Positions 7,888 through 15,880 of a stretch of DNA of 53,449 nt are shown piece after piece; positions within the stretch are counted from its first letter, which is position 1; the number at the start of each line of letters is the position of its first letter. Below the pieces are notes generated by a model, which worked only from the letters and a program-made list of their open reading frames with translations, was not told the origin of the DNA and did no database searches. The position numbers and the translations under genes were made by a program. The stretch comes from Marichromatium bheemlicum (GTDB lineage: Bacteria; Pseudomonadota; Gammaproteobacteria; Chromatiales; Chromatiaceae), in NCBI RefSeq assembly GCF_012276755.1, contig NZ_JAAXKX010000024.1, forward strand, positions 1 through 53,449. The letters are read 5' to 3'.

Positions 7888-8600
7888 GCCGGGCAAAGCG
7901 CAGCGTGCCCGGCGAAGGGGTTGAGGTCTCTGGTGTGGGCGTGGACTGCCGGGGCAGCTAGCCGTCAGCGGCCAGCCTCCAGCCGGAGCGGGTCTCTCTG
8001 TCACCGGTCGGTGATCCCGAGCGGTCGAGGTGCGTTAGCTGTCATCGCCGTCGAATCCCCCAACCCCCTTTGTCCAAAGGGGGCTTGAGAGCAGCGGGCT
8101 TGTCGGACTGAGCGCAGGGGAGGCGTGTGGCTGGTCGCTGACGGCCGAAGGCTGGAATCCCTCCTGCCTTCGCGTCCTTCGCGGCTTTGTGGTTCAAATC
8201 AGCTTCCAGCGATCAGCCTTCAGCCGAGGCGGCTGGCGGCTGGAATCCCTCCCGCCTTCGCGTCCGTTGCGGCTTTGCGGTTCGAATCAGCCTCCGGCCC
8301 CTCGTTGATTGCGAGCGCCCGTGGCGCCGGGTGTCGTCGCCGTCGAATCCCCCAACCCCCTTTGTCCAAAGGGGGCTTGAGAGCAGCGGGCTTGTCGGAC
8401 GGAGCGCAGAGGAGAGGTGTAGCTGATCGCTGACGGCCGAAGGCTGAAATCCCCCCCGCCTTCGCGTCCTTTGAGTCTTTGCGGTTCGAATCAGCTTCCA
8501 GCGATCAGCCTTCAGCCTCCAGTCGAGGCGACTGGCAGCTGGAATCTCTCCTGCCTTCGCGCCCTTCGCGGCTTTGCGGTTCAATCTCTTGGCGGCTGGA
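7888..8600. repeat. Repeat-rich gap: two imperfect copies of a ~292-bp unit
   Basis: No gene is supported here. A unit starting near 8045 is repeated near 8337. Both copies begin with the palindromic element AACCCCCTTTGTCCAAAGGG, followed by GAGAGCAGCGGGCTTGTCGG, then heptamer stretches alternating with a CCTTCGCGTCCTTCGCGGC-TTTGCGGTTC element. Heptamers in opposite orientation face each other, for example the perfect hairpin CCAGTCGAGGCGACTGG at 8519-8535. A heptamer stretch also lies at 7959-7987. The CCTTCGCG/GAACCGC element recurs, mostly reversed, at 23804-23830 and 25228-25640. Confidence 0.8.
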
Positions 8601-8602
8601 CG

Positions 8603-8634
8603 AAAAACGGCCAACCGCGTCGCGGTTGGCCGTT
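8603..8634 (-). terminator. Rho-independent terminator
   Basis: On the minus strand, AACGGCCAACCGCG and CGCGGTTGGCCGTT form a 14-base perfect inverted repeat (8606-8619 and 8621-8634) followed by five T residues. It terminates leftward transcription from the 46-residue gene and possibly from metE. Confidence 0.88.
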
Positions 8635-8663
8635 GTGGTTGAGGTGGCGGTGAGGGGCGCGGG

Positions 8664-8804
8664 TCAGCGGATGCGCGTGCGGGTGCGTCTGACCGGGACG
8701 GTCTGGCGGGCACGGCGCCGGGCATGCTGGAGCTGCCAGGCCATGGCGCCCAGGGCGCCGGTGAAGAGCGCCAGCTGGAGTGTCGTCAGGAGTGCCTCGC
8801 TCAT
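8664..8804 (-). CDS. Small (46 aa) predicted membrane protein, unknown
   Basis: A short gene not recognised as any family. The ATG at 8804 is preceded by a GAGGA ribosome-binding site 8 bases upstream. The product starts MSEALLTTLQLALFTGALGA, one hydrophobic segment of about 20 residues, and ends in an Arg-rich tail (ARRRARQTVPVRRTRTRIR), consistent with a single-pass inner-membrane protein with a cytoplasmic basic tail. A strong terminator follows the stop by about 30 bases. It lies 140 bases downstream of metE on the same strand, in a region rich in hairpins, so it could be transcribed from metE or from its own promoter. Translation is inferred, not proven. Confidence 0.6.
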   Translation of the reverse strand: MSEALLTTLQLALFTGALGAMAWQLQHARRRARQTVPVRRTRTRIR

Positions 8805-8944
8805 TGGGCTGTCCTCGCGTGATCGTGGGTCACATGCCGGGCGACCAGCGCGCCCGACCCTCGCGATCGAGAATCGGGCTTTTCGCGCCCCGGTTCAAGG
8901 GGGCAAAACCCTTAGCCTCACGGGGTGAGACCCGGTGCACGTCC
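8805..8944 (-). other. Structured gap between metE and the small gene
   Basis: Read on the minus strand, this 140-base gap holds several possible hairpins: CACCGGG/CCCCGTG (one mismatch) directly after metE, AAGGG/CCCTT, GGGGC/GCCC, and a longer one pairing CCCGA with TCGGG around CTCG-ATCG-CGAG. It could be a weak metE terminator followed by a leader of the small gene. I could not match it to a known riboswitch. Confidence 0.4.
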
Positions 8945-11236
8945 TCAGGCCGCCTGCTGGTGCTGGGCGCGCAGCGCTTCGGCGGCGGCGACCATGTGAC
9001 GTAGCGAGGCCTCGACCTCGGGCCAGCCACGGGTCTTGAGTCCGCAGTCGGGGTTGACCCACAGCCGCTCGGCGGGGATGCGCTCGGCGGCCTTGCGCAT
9101 CAGCTCGACTATCTGCTCGACCGTGGGGACGTTGGGCGAGTGGATGTCGTAGACGCCGGGGCCGATCTCGTTGGGGTAGTCGAAGTCGCCGAAGGCGTCG
9201 AGCAGCTCCATGTCCGAGCGCGCCGTCTCGATGGTGATGACATCGGCGTCGAGATCGGCGATCGCGGCGATGATGTCGTTGAACTCCGAGTAGCACATGT
9301 GGGTGTGGATCTGGGTGGCGTCGGCGACCCCGCTGGCGCTGACGCGGAAGCAACGCGCGGCCCACGCCAGATAGGCGTCCCACTCGGCGCGCCGCAGCGG
9401 CAGACCTTCGCGGAAGGCCGGCTCGTCGATCTGGATCACGCCGATGCCGGCGGCCTCGAGGTCGCAGACCTCATCGCGTAGGGCGAGGGCGATCTGCGCG
9501 CAGGTCTGGGCGCGTGGCTGATCGTCACGCACGAAGGACCACTGCAGGATGGTCACCGGGCCGGTGAGCATGCCCTTCATCGGCCGCGCGGTGAGCGACT
9601 GGGCGTAGCGGGTCCAGGCGACGGTCATCGGCGCCGCCCGGGCGACGTCGCCGTAGATCACCGGCGGCTTGACGCAGCGCGAGCCGTAGGACTGCACCCA
9701 GCCGTTGCGGGTAAAGACGAAGCCTTCGAGCTGCTCGCCGAAGTACTCGACCATGTCGTTGCGCTCGGGCTCGCCGTGCACCAGCACGTCGAGGCCGTAG
9801 CGCTCCTGCTCGGCGACGGCGTGGGCGATCTGCTCGCGCATCGCCTGCTCGTAGGCCGCGGCGTCGAGCTGGCCGGCCTTGAAGGCGCGGCGCGCGCCAC
9901 GGATCTCGGCCGTCTGCGGGAAGGAGCCGATGGTGGTGGTGGGGTAGGTCGGCAGCGCGAGCCGCGCGCGCTGGGCCTCGGCGCGGACGGCATAGGGGCT
10001 GTGACGGCTGGCCATGGCCGCGTCGATCGCGGCGGTCCGCTCGCGCACCTCGGCGCGGTGCAGGCGTGGTGATTCAAGACGCGCGGCGACGGCGCGGGCG
10101 CAGGCGGCGAGGGCATCGCTGACCCCGTTGCGGCCCTGGTCGAGGGCATCGCGTAGCAGCCGGATCTCCTCGACCTTCTGCACCGCGAAGGCCAGCCAGT
10201 CGCGGATCTCGCTGTCGAGACGGGTCTCCTCGTCGAGGTCGACCGGGGTGTGCAGCAGCGAGCACGAGGGACCGACCCAGAGTCGCTCGCCGAGTCGTGC
10301 CTTGAGCGGCTCGATGCGGTCGAGGATGGCGGCTAGGTCGGCGCGCCAGATGTTGCGACCGTCGATCACGCCGACCGAGAGTACCTTGGGCGCGGGCAGC
10401 CAGTCGGCGGCCTGTGCGAGCTGCTCGGGGGCGCGCACCAGGTCGATGTGCAGCCCGTCGACCGGCAGGTGCGCGGCCAGGTGCAGGTTGTCGTCGAGGG
10501 CGCCGAAGTAGGTGGTCAGCAGCAGCTTGGGGCGGTTGACGGCGAGCTGGGTGTAGGCCGACTCGAAGGCCTGGCGCCAGGGGGCGGGCAGGTCGAGGAC
10601 CAGGATCGGCTCGTCGATCTGCACCCACTCGATGCCCTGGCCGCGTAGCCGTGCGAGGATCTCGCCGTAGACTGGCAGCAGGCGTTCGAGCAGGTCGAGG
10701 CGCTCAAACGCCTCGCCACGGGTCTTGGCCAGCCACAGATAGGTCAGCGGGCCGATCAGGACCGGACGGGCGTCGATGCCGAGCGCCTGGGCCTCGGCGA
10801 CCTCGTCGAACAGCCGCTCGGTGGAGAGGCTGAAGGTCTGGTCGGCGTGCAGCTCGGGGACGATGTAGTGATAGTTGGTGTCGAACCACTTGGTCATCTC
10901 GCAGGCGGCGGCCGCCTCGCCCGAGGGGGCGCGACCACGGGCCATGCGGAAGTAGGTGTCGAGGTCGACCGCGCCGCCGTCGTGACCGAAGCGCGGCGGC
11001 ACCACGCCGAACATGGCGCTGTGGTCGAGCACCTGGTCATAGAACGAGAAGTCACCGACCGGGACCTGGTCGAGCCCGGCCTGCTGTTGGATGCGCCAGT
11101 GTCGGGCACGCAGCTCGCGCGCGACGGCGAGCAGCGCCTGCTGGTCCTGCTCGCCCTTCCAGTAGGACTCCAGTGCCCACTTCAGTTCACGGGCGACGCC
11201 GATACGGGGAAAACCGAGGTTGTGTGCGAGGGTCAT
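8945..11236 (-). CDS. metE: Cobalamin-independent methionine synthase
   Basis: A 763-residue MetE, of the usual length, transferring a methyl group from 5-methyltetrahydropteroyl-triglutamate to homocysteine in the cytoplasm. It begins [21 protein letters not shown], the typical N-terminus. The zinc ligands are visible as the His-x-Cys of [10 protein letters not shown] near residue 660 and the Cys of NPDCGLKTR near residue 745. IGSFPQT marks the start of the catalytic C-terminal barrel near residue 450. It is divergent from metR with a 110-bp gap. The window also encodes MetH, so the cell can make methionine with or without B12. No cobalamin riboswitch was recognised before metE. Confidence 0.97.
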   Translation of the reverse strand: MTLAHNLGFPRIGVARELKWALESYWKGEQDQQALLAVARELRARHWRIQQQAGLDQVPVGDFSFYDQVLDHSAMFGVVPPRFGHDGGAVDLDTYFRMARGRAPSGEAAAACEMTKWFDTNYHYIVPELHADQTFSLSTERLFDEVAEAQALGIDARPVLIGPLTYLWLAKTRGEAFERLDLLERLLPVYGEILARLRGQGIEWVQIDEPILVLDLPAPWRQAFESAYTQLAVNRPKLLLTTYFGALDDNLHLAAHLPVDGLHIDLVRAPEQLAQAADWLPAPKVLSVGVIDGRNIWRADLAAILDRIEPLKARLGERLWVGPSCSLLHTPVDLDEETRLDSEIRDWLAFAVQKVEEIRLLRDALDQGRNGVSDALAACARAVAARLESPRLHRAEVRERTAAIDAAMASRHSPYAVRAEAQRARLALPTYPTTTIGSFPQTAEIRGARRAFKAGQLDAAAYEQAMREQIAHAVAEQERYGLDVLVHGEPERNDMVEYFGEQLEGFVFTRNGWVQSYGSRCVKPPVIYGDVARAAPMTVAWTRYAQSLTARPMKGMLTGPVTILQWSFVRDDQPRAQTCAQIALALRDEVCDLEAAGIGVIQIDEPAFREGLPLRRAEWDAYLAWAARCFRVSASGVADATQIHTHMCYSEFNDIIAAIADLDADVITIETARSDMELLDAFGDFDYPNEIGPGVYDIHSPNVPTVEQIVELMRKAAERIPAERLWVNPDCGLKTRGWPEVEASLRHMVAAAEALRAQHQQAA

Positions 11237-11334
11237 GCTGGCTCCTGAGGTGGCTCGATAGGTGGCTCGATGGATGGCGCAGGAGTATCGGGGGGCGTGT
11301 TGATGAGGTAAATTGATGAATTATGCGTTTTAGT

Positions 11335-11347
11335 TGAATTTTATTCA
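11335..11347 (+). promoter_or_regulatory. MetR-box-like operator at the metR start
   Basis: TGAATTTTATTCA fits the MetR consensus TGAA-N5-TTCA perfectly. Its last base is the A of the metR start codon, so bound MetR would cover the start region of its own gene while lying upstream of divergent metE. The whole metE-metR gap is markedly AT-richer than its surroundings. Confidence 0.7.
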
Positions 11348-12303
11348 TGATCCTCGAGCTCAAGCACCTGCGCACCCTGACCGAATTGCACGAGACCGGC
11401 TCGCTCGCCGCCGCCGCCGAGCGGCTGCACCTGACCCAATCGGCGCTGTCGCATCAGCTCAAGGGGCTGGAGCAGCGCATCGGTCAACCGCTGTTCGAGC
11501 GCAAGCGCCGTCCGTTGCGGCTCAGTCCGGCGGGGCTGCGGCTGTTGGAGCTGGCGCAGCGGGTGCTGCCCGAGGTACGGCGCGCCGAGGCCGACATCGC
11601 GCTGCTCGGCGAGGGGATGAGTGGGCGGCTGCACCTGGTGGTGGAGTGTCACAGCTGTTACGACTGGCTGCTGCCGGCGATGGATGTCTATCGGCGTGAC
11701 TGGCCCGAGGTCGAACTCGACCTGATCAACAGCGAGAGCTTCGCCGCGCTGCCGGCGCTGGCCGAGGGTAAGGTCGACCTGGTGGTGACCTCCGATCCGA
11801 TCGACGACCCCGAGCTGCGTTTCGATGCCTTGTTCGGCTTCGAGATCCTGCTGGCGATGGCGCGCGGTCACCGGCTCGCCGAGCGCCCCTGGCTGTGTCC
11901 GCAGGACCTGCGCGCCGAGACCCTGATCACCTATCCGGTCGAGCGCGCGCGGCTCGACGTCTTCCGTCGCTTCCTCGAACCGGCAGGGGTGGAGCCAGCG
12001 GGGGTGCGGACCTCGGAGCTGTCGGTGATGTTGCTGCAACTGGTCAAGAGCGGGCGGGGGGTCTCGGCGCTGCCCAACTGGGTGCTGGCCAGCGCGCTCG
12101 ATGCGCGCGAGATCGCCGCAGCGCGGCTCGGCCCCGAGGGGCTGTGGTCGACGCTCTATGCTGCGACCCGCGCGCGCGACCACGACCGCGCCTATCTCGC
12201 CGCCTTCATCGGCGAGGCCCGGGCGAGCGCGCAGCGGGTGCTCGAGGGGGTGGTGCCGGCACGCGGCGGCGTGGTGCCGCCGCTCGGTCGGCTCAGTAGC
12301 TGA
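11347..12303 (+). CDS. metR: LysR-family regulator of methionine genes
   Basis: A 318-residue LysR-type regulator closely resembling MetR. The N-terminal helix-turn-helix reads ETGSLAAAAERLHLTQSALSHQ, followed by a dimer helix and an effector domain with VECHSCYDWLLPAM, typical of MetR, which senses homocysteine. The position next to divergent metE and the MetR-type box in between support the call. Expected role: activation of metE, and possibly metH, when homocysteine accumulates, with autorepression. Its stop overlaps the convergent DsrE-like gene by 11 bases in a symmetric palindrome. Confidence 0.93.
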   Translation: MILELKHLRTLTELHETGSLAAAAERLHLTQSALSHQLKGLEQRIGQPLFERKRRPLRLSPAGLRLLELAQRVLPEVRRAEADIALLGEGMSGRLHLVVECHSCYDWLLPAMDVYRRDWPEVELDLINSESFAALPALAEGKVDLVVTSDPIDDPELRFDALFGFEILLAMARGHRLAERPWLCPQDLRAETLITYPVERARLDVFRRFLEPAGVEPAGVRTSELSVMLLQLVKSGRGVSALPNWVLASALDAREIAAARLGPEGLWSTLYAATRARDHDRAYLAAFIGEARASAQRVLEGVVPARGGVVPPLGRLSS

Positions 12304-12305
12304 GC
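12291..12305. repeat. Palindrome carrying two convergent stop codons
   Basis: GCTCAGTAGCTGAGC has 6-base arms around TAG. The CTGAGC arm gives metR its TGA and, read on the other strand, gives the DsrE-like gene its TGA. It may act as a small bidirectional hairpin. Confidence 0.7.
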
Positions 12306-12730
12306 ACTATGGTATTCTCGGTGCTCATCGCCGCGAGGCTGCGCGTGCAGTCGACCTTGACGGTGCCGGGGAGCATGTCGGTCATCTCCAGCCCGGCCTT
12401 GCGCAGACACATGCCGCAGAGCATCACCTCGGCGCCGGCGTCGATCAGCCCGACGAGCTGGCCGCGCAGGTCGTCGGGGGCGCCGCCGGCGCGGTCGGTG
12501 GCGAAGCCCTGCTGGGCGAGATAGATACCGCGCACGTTGAGAAAGACGGTGACGGCGTAGCCGGCCTCGATCGCCCGAGTGGCGTGGCCGAGTGCCATGC
12601 CGGCACGCCAGGCCTCGTCACTGGTGAGGTTGTAGAAGACGTGACGATCGGGGGCGGCGAGGGCGCTGGCGGGGATGCAGAGTAGCAGCGCGATGAGCAG
12701 CGCGCCGAGGCGCGGGGTGCGAGCGGACAT
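12293..12730 (-). CDS. Exported DsrE-family protein
   Basis: A 145-residue protein with a clear signal peptide (hydrophobic stretch about residues 9-24, cleavage after ALA-A). The mature part has the DsrE/DsrF-like fold signature, HVFYNLTSDEAWRAGMALG near the start and VTVFLNVRGIYL in the middle, plus a CGMC motif near residue 105 and one further Cys (KVDC). DsrE-like proteins carry sulfur or sulfur-bound groups; the exported subgroup is little studied. A strong AGGAGGT precedes the ATG by 7 bases. It is followed by and co-directional with nothing nearby, so it is probably a single-gene unit. A role in periplasmic sulfur handling is plausible in a sulfur-oxidising phototroph but is inference. 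Confidence 0.8.
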   Translation of the reverse strand: MSARTPRLGALLIALLLCIPASALAAPDRHVFYNLTSDEAWRAGMALGHATRAIEAGYAVTVFLNVRGIYLAQQGFATDRAGGAPDDLRGQLVGLIDAGAEVMLCGMCLRKAGLEMTDMLPGTVKVDCTRSLAAMSTENTIVLSY

Positions 12731-12762
12731 GGTTCGACCTCCTGTCGTGGGTGGGATCCTGC

Positions 12763-12790
12763 GCCGGCGCGCCCGTGCGGGCGCGCCGGC
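12763..12790 (-). terminator. Strong hairpin after cobF
   Basis: GCCGGCGCGCCC and GGGCGCGCCGGC form a perfect 12-bp stem with a GTGC loop, 3 bases downstream of the cobF stop. There is no T-run, so termination may need Rho or the hairpin may protect the mRNA end. Confidence 0.6.
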
Positions 12791-12793
12791 CCT

Positions 12794-13576
12794 TCAGTCC
12801 TCGTCCTGCTGTTGGGCGCGCCGCCGGCGCAGCAGGTAGATGTCCATTTGCCAGCCCTTCTCGGCCTTGAGTTCGGCGCGGGCGCGCAGCGCCTCGTCGA
12901 GCACCTCGTCGAGCGCTCCGGCGACCAGGCGCTCGTCGGCGGTGCCGACCAGCCCGCCCCAGTAGAGATCCATGTCCTGGCCGGTGAAGCGCTGATAGGA
13001 GGCGTTGTAGTCGAGCATCACCACGGCGTTGTCGAGCGTGGCCGGGTCGCAGTGCTCGGCATGGCGTCCGGTGGTGATGGTGATCGTCTCGCCGACGCGG
13101 TTGAGTGGGATCTTGTGCCGGGCGGTGAGGACCTGGACCGAGGTGATCCCGGGGATGACCTCGAAGCGCAGCCGCTCGGGCTGTGCGGCGACCAGCTCGG
13201 CGATGTTGGTGACGGTCTGGTCATAGAGCGCGGGGTCACCCCACAGCAGGAAGGCGCCGGACTGGCCGTCGGCCAGCTCGCGCTCGATCAGCTCGGCGAA
13301 GAGTTCGCGCTTGCGCTGGTGCCAGCGGCGCACGCCCTCCTTGTAGTCGCCGTTCTCGATGGTGCGCTTGGGACTCTCGGCGGTGACCACCCGATAGCTG
13401 CCGGGCTCGCAGTGCGCGTCGAGGATCTGCTGGCGCAGCGCGAGCAGGTCCTCCTTGCCGCGTCCGGCCTTGTCGAGCATGAAGAAGACGTCGGTCTTCC
13501 GCATGGTCTCGATCGCCTGCAGGGTGAGATATTTCGGGTCCCCCGGACCCATGCCGATGAGATAGAGCGTCTTCAT
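12794..13576 (-). CDS. cobF: Precorrin-6A synthase (deacetylating)
   Basis: A 260-residue SAM-dependent tetrapyrrole methylase. It begins MKTLYLIGMGPGDPKYLTLQA, the glycine-rich SAM loop of the family, with GDPALYD and VIPGITSVQ as the next conserved motifs. The overall match, including AESPKR and DLYWGG near the C-terminus, is to CobF, which methylates precorrin-5 at C1 and removes the acetyl group in the aerobic cobalamin pathway. The ATG at 13576 is the homology start; the frame is open for 125 more codons without recognisable similarity. It is divergent from bchE with a 523-bp gap and far from the other cob genes. Confidence 0.93.
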   Translation of the reverse strand: MKTLYLIGMGPGDPKYLTLQAIETMRKTDVFFMLDKAGRGKEDLLALRQQILDAHCEPGSYRVVTAESPKRTIENGDYKEGVRRWHQRKRELFAELIERELADGQSGAFLLWGDPALYDQTVTNIAELVAAQPERLRFEVIPGITSVQVLTARHKIPLNRVGETITITTGRHAEHCDPATLDNAVVMLDYNASYQRFTGQDMDLYWGGLVGTADERLVAGALDEVLDEALRARAELKAEKGWQMDIYLLRRRRAQQQDED

Positions 13577-14099
13577 GTGTGCAACCAGCGACCAACCTGG
13601 CCTCGCGGCCTGAGTGACGCGCCTTCTGACCCCATGATTCGGCGGGTGACAGGCAGCGGCGTCGACGGTGGCCGATGGTAACAGTATCGGTGTCGGACCG
13701 TCAGCCGTATCGATCGTGGCGCATTCGGGGATCCGTTGGTAAGATGCCTGCCCGACGTGATACCGGCTTTTTGCAGACATGATGCGGGCGAGAGTTTTTC
13801 CCACAAGGGTTTTGTGGTTGGCAGCACCGAAGGGGCTGACGCATGCTCGCGGATCGTGGTCGATGCTGGCCCATGCGTCATCTACACCGACTGTTTCGAA
13901 TTTGGCCAAGCGCTCGCCCGTCACAGGACTCCCGTCATGATCGATTGCCACCGCACGCCGCCGAGCGCTTCGTTCGCCCCGGCCGTGGCGTGTTACGCCG
14001 GTCGACGGTCTCTGTGCTTACTGTCGCAGTCTGGCGGGGCTTCACTACACTCAGCAGAGCCCAGCTGAGTCCGACGATCGAGATAACCCGGAGCTGACA
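13577..14099. other. cobF-bchE divergent gap
   Basis: A 523-bp region with lower GC and no supported gene. It must contain the promoters of cobF and bchE. I looked for the PpsR/CrtJ box (TGT-N12-ACA), the FnrL box (TTGAT-N4-ATCAA) and a B12 riboswitch near bchE and saw none. A weak -10 (TACACT, 14046-14051) lacks a good -35. A small hairpin CCACAA-GGGTT-TTGTGG lies at 13801-13817. GGAG stands 7 bases before the bchE ATG. Confidence 0.5.
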
Positions 14100-15740
14100 A
14101 TGCGAATCCTTTTTGTCCACCCCAACTATAGCGCCGGTGCCGCCGATATCGCCGGCAACTGGTCGCCGGCGTGGGTTGCCTATGTGGCTGGCTATCTGAA
14201 GTCCGGCGGCTACGAGGACTACCACTTCCTCGATGCGATGGTGGACAAGCTCGACGACGATCAGCTGCGTGCCGCCATCCGCGAGATCGAACCCGATATC
14301 ATCGCCACCACCGCGATGACGCCGATGATCTACGCCGCGCAGCACCTGCTGAAGGTCGCCAAGGAGGAGCGTCCGCAGGCGATCACCGTGCTCGGCGGTA
14401 TCCACGCCACCTTCATGTTCCAACAGGTGCTCGAAGAGGCGCCCTGGATCGATGCCATCGTGCGCGGTGAGGGCGAGGCGGTCACCCTCAACCTGGTGCG
14501 CTGCATCGATCAGGGGAAGTGGCTGACCGAGCGCGATCAGGTCAAGGGCATCGCCTTCCTCGACGGCGACGGTCAGGTGGTCGCCACCCCCGCCGAGCCC
14601 TCGATCAAGGACGTCGACTCGATCTGGCCGGACTGGGGCATCCTCGATTGGAAGAAGTACATCTACATCCCGCTCGGGGTGCCGGTGGCCACGCCCAACA
14701 TGGCGCGCGGCTGCCCCTTCACCTGTAGCTTCTGCTCGCAGTGGAAGTTCTGGCGCGATTATCGCGTGCGTGATCCCAAGCGCATGGTCGACGAGATCGA
14801 GGAGCTGGTGAAGGTCCACGGCGTCGGCTTCTTCATCCTTGCCGACGAAGAGCCGCAGATCAACAAGAACAAGTTCGTCGCCTTCTGCCAGGAGCTGATC
14901 GATCGCGACCTCGGCATCCACTGGGGCATCAACACCCGAGTGACCGACGTCATGCGCGACGAGGAGCTGTTGCCCTTCTATCGCAAGGCCGGTCTGGTGC
15001 ACGTCTCGCTCGGCACCGAGGCGGCCGCGCAGCTCAACCTCGACCGCTTCGTCAAGGAGACCACGGTCGCGCAGAACAAGCGCGCGATCCAGCTGTTGCA
15101 GGAAAACGGCATCGTCACCGAGGCGCAGTTCATCGTCGGTCTCGAGAACGAGACCCGCGAGACCCTGGAAGAGACCTATCAGATGGTCATGGACTGGGGC
15201 GCGGACATGGCCAACTGGTCGATGTACACCCCCTGGCCATTCGCCGACATGTTCGCCGAGATGAGCGATCGAGTGGAGGTCTTCGACTACTCGAAGTACA
15301 ACTTCGTCTCGCCGATCATGAAGCCCGACAACATCGACCGCGCCGAGCTGCTCGACGGGGTGATGTCCAACTACCGACGCTTCTACATGAAGCGGATGCT
15401 GTTCCAGTACCCCTGGGTGAAGGATCCCTTCCGTCGCAAGTATCTGATCGGCTGCATCAAGGCCTTCCTCAAGAGCGCCATGGAGCGTCGCTTCTACCAG
15501 CTCGGTAAGCAGAACTACTGGGGGCCGATGTTCAAAAAGCTGATCAAGTTCGACTACGACAAGAGCAAGGCGAAGATCGTCGAGCCGGATCACAATGCCT
15601 GGAAGAAGGCACCGCCGGCCAAGCGCCCGGCGGTGGCGGCCACCGGTGCCGCGCCCCAGGCCTGTGCCGGGCCCAAGGCCTGTGGTGGTGGTGATCAGCA
15701 GATGACCGAGGAGCAGATCAAGCAGTACGAGAACGCTTGA
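14100..15740 (+). CDS. bchE: Anaerobic Mg-protoporphyrin IX monomethyl ester oxidative cyclase
   Basis: A 546-residue B12-binding-domain radical SAM enzyme that forms the isocyclic ring of bacteriochlorophyll without oxygen. Residues 1-140 resemble a cobalamin-binding domain ([17 protein letters not shown], then [10 protein letters not shown] and VLGGIHATF). The radical SAM cluster motif is Cys205-x3-Cys209-x2-Cys212 in [16 protein letters not shown]. These features and the length identify BchE. The last 40 residues form an Ala/Pro- and Cys-containing tail ([12 protein letters not shown]) beyond the catalytic core. It is flanked by cobF and cobQ, fitting the enzyme's need for cobalamin. Its presence is the main evidence that the organism is an anoxygenic phototroph. 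Confidence 0.96.
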   Translation: MRILFVHPNYSAGAADIAGNWSPAWVAYVAGYLKSGGYEDYHFLDAMVDKLDDDQLRAAIREIEPDIIATTAMTPMIYAAQHLLKVAKEERPQAITVLGGIHATFMFQQVLEEAPWIDAIVRGEGEAVTLNLVRCIDQGKWLTERDQVKGIAFLDGDGQVVATPAEPSIKDVDSIWPDWGILDWKKYIYIPLGVPVATPNMARGCPFTCSFCSQWKFWRDYRVRDPKRMVDEIEELVKVHGVGFFILADEEPQINKNKFVAFCQELIDRDLGIHWGINTRVTDVMRDEELLPFYRKAGLVHVSLGTEAAAQLNLDRFVKETTVAQNKRAIQLLQENGIVTEAQFIVGLENETRETLEETYQMVMDWGADMANWSMYTPWPFADMFAEMSDRVEVFDYSKYNFVSPIMKPDNIDRAELLDGVMSNYRRFYMKRMLFQYPWVKDPFRRKYLIGCIKAFLKSAMERRFYQLGKQNYWGPMFKKLIKFDYDKSKAKIVEPDHNAWKKAPPAKRPAVAATGAAPQACAGPKACGGGDQQMTEEQIKQYENA

Positions 15741-15749
15741 TCGGCGATC

Positions 15750-15859
15750 TGCCCCGAGTCGGGGCACTGCGTGCCGGGCCTCGCCCGCTGCGCGGCGCCT
15801 CGCTCAACCCCCCGTTCTGATTGCATCGGCCCGCTTCGTCGGATGGCGAATGCGGGCCG
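15750..15859 (+). terminator. Two hairpins between bchE and cobQ
   Basis: TGCCCC-GAGTC-GGGGCA lies at 15750-15766, 10 bases after bchE. A longer hairpin, CGGCCCGCTTCG paired with CGAATGCGGGCCG (one bulged T), lies at 15827-15859, 22 bases before the cobQ ATG. Neither is followed by a T-run. They may terminate bchE transcription inefficiently or tune read-through into cobQ. Confidence 0.5.
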
Positions 15860-15880
15860 TGTCGTTCCGAGATTCATCGC

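Noticed and set aside
5818-8004. Long open frame antisense to the metal ATPase (728 codons)
   Set aside because: Shadow frame with no family features; the opposite strand has all P-type ATPase motifs.
8270-8296. GCGGTTCGAATC resembling a tRNA T-arm
   Set aside because: It is part of a repeated element found several times and has no acceptor, D-arm or anticodon arm around it.
8880-8940. Possible tRNA-like or riboswitch fold downstream of metE (GGTTCAAGGGGGC)
   Set aside because: No cloverleaf can be completed. Reported only as a structured gap.
13577-13951. 125-codon N-terminal extension of cobF
   Set aside because: No recognisable homology, lower GC than the coding regions, and CobF homology starts at the ATG at 13576.
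14021-14051. Sigma-70 promoter for bchE (GTCGCA-N17-TACACT)
   Set aside because: The -35 matches at only three of six positions; noted in the gap description but not called.
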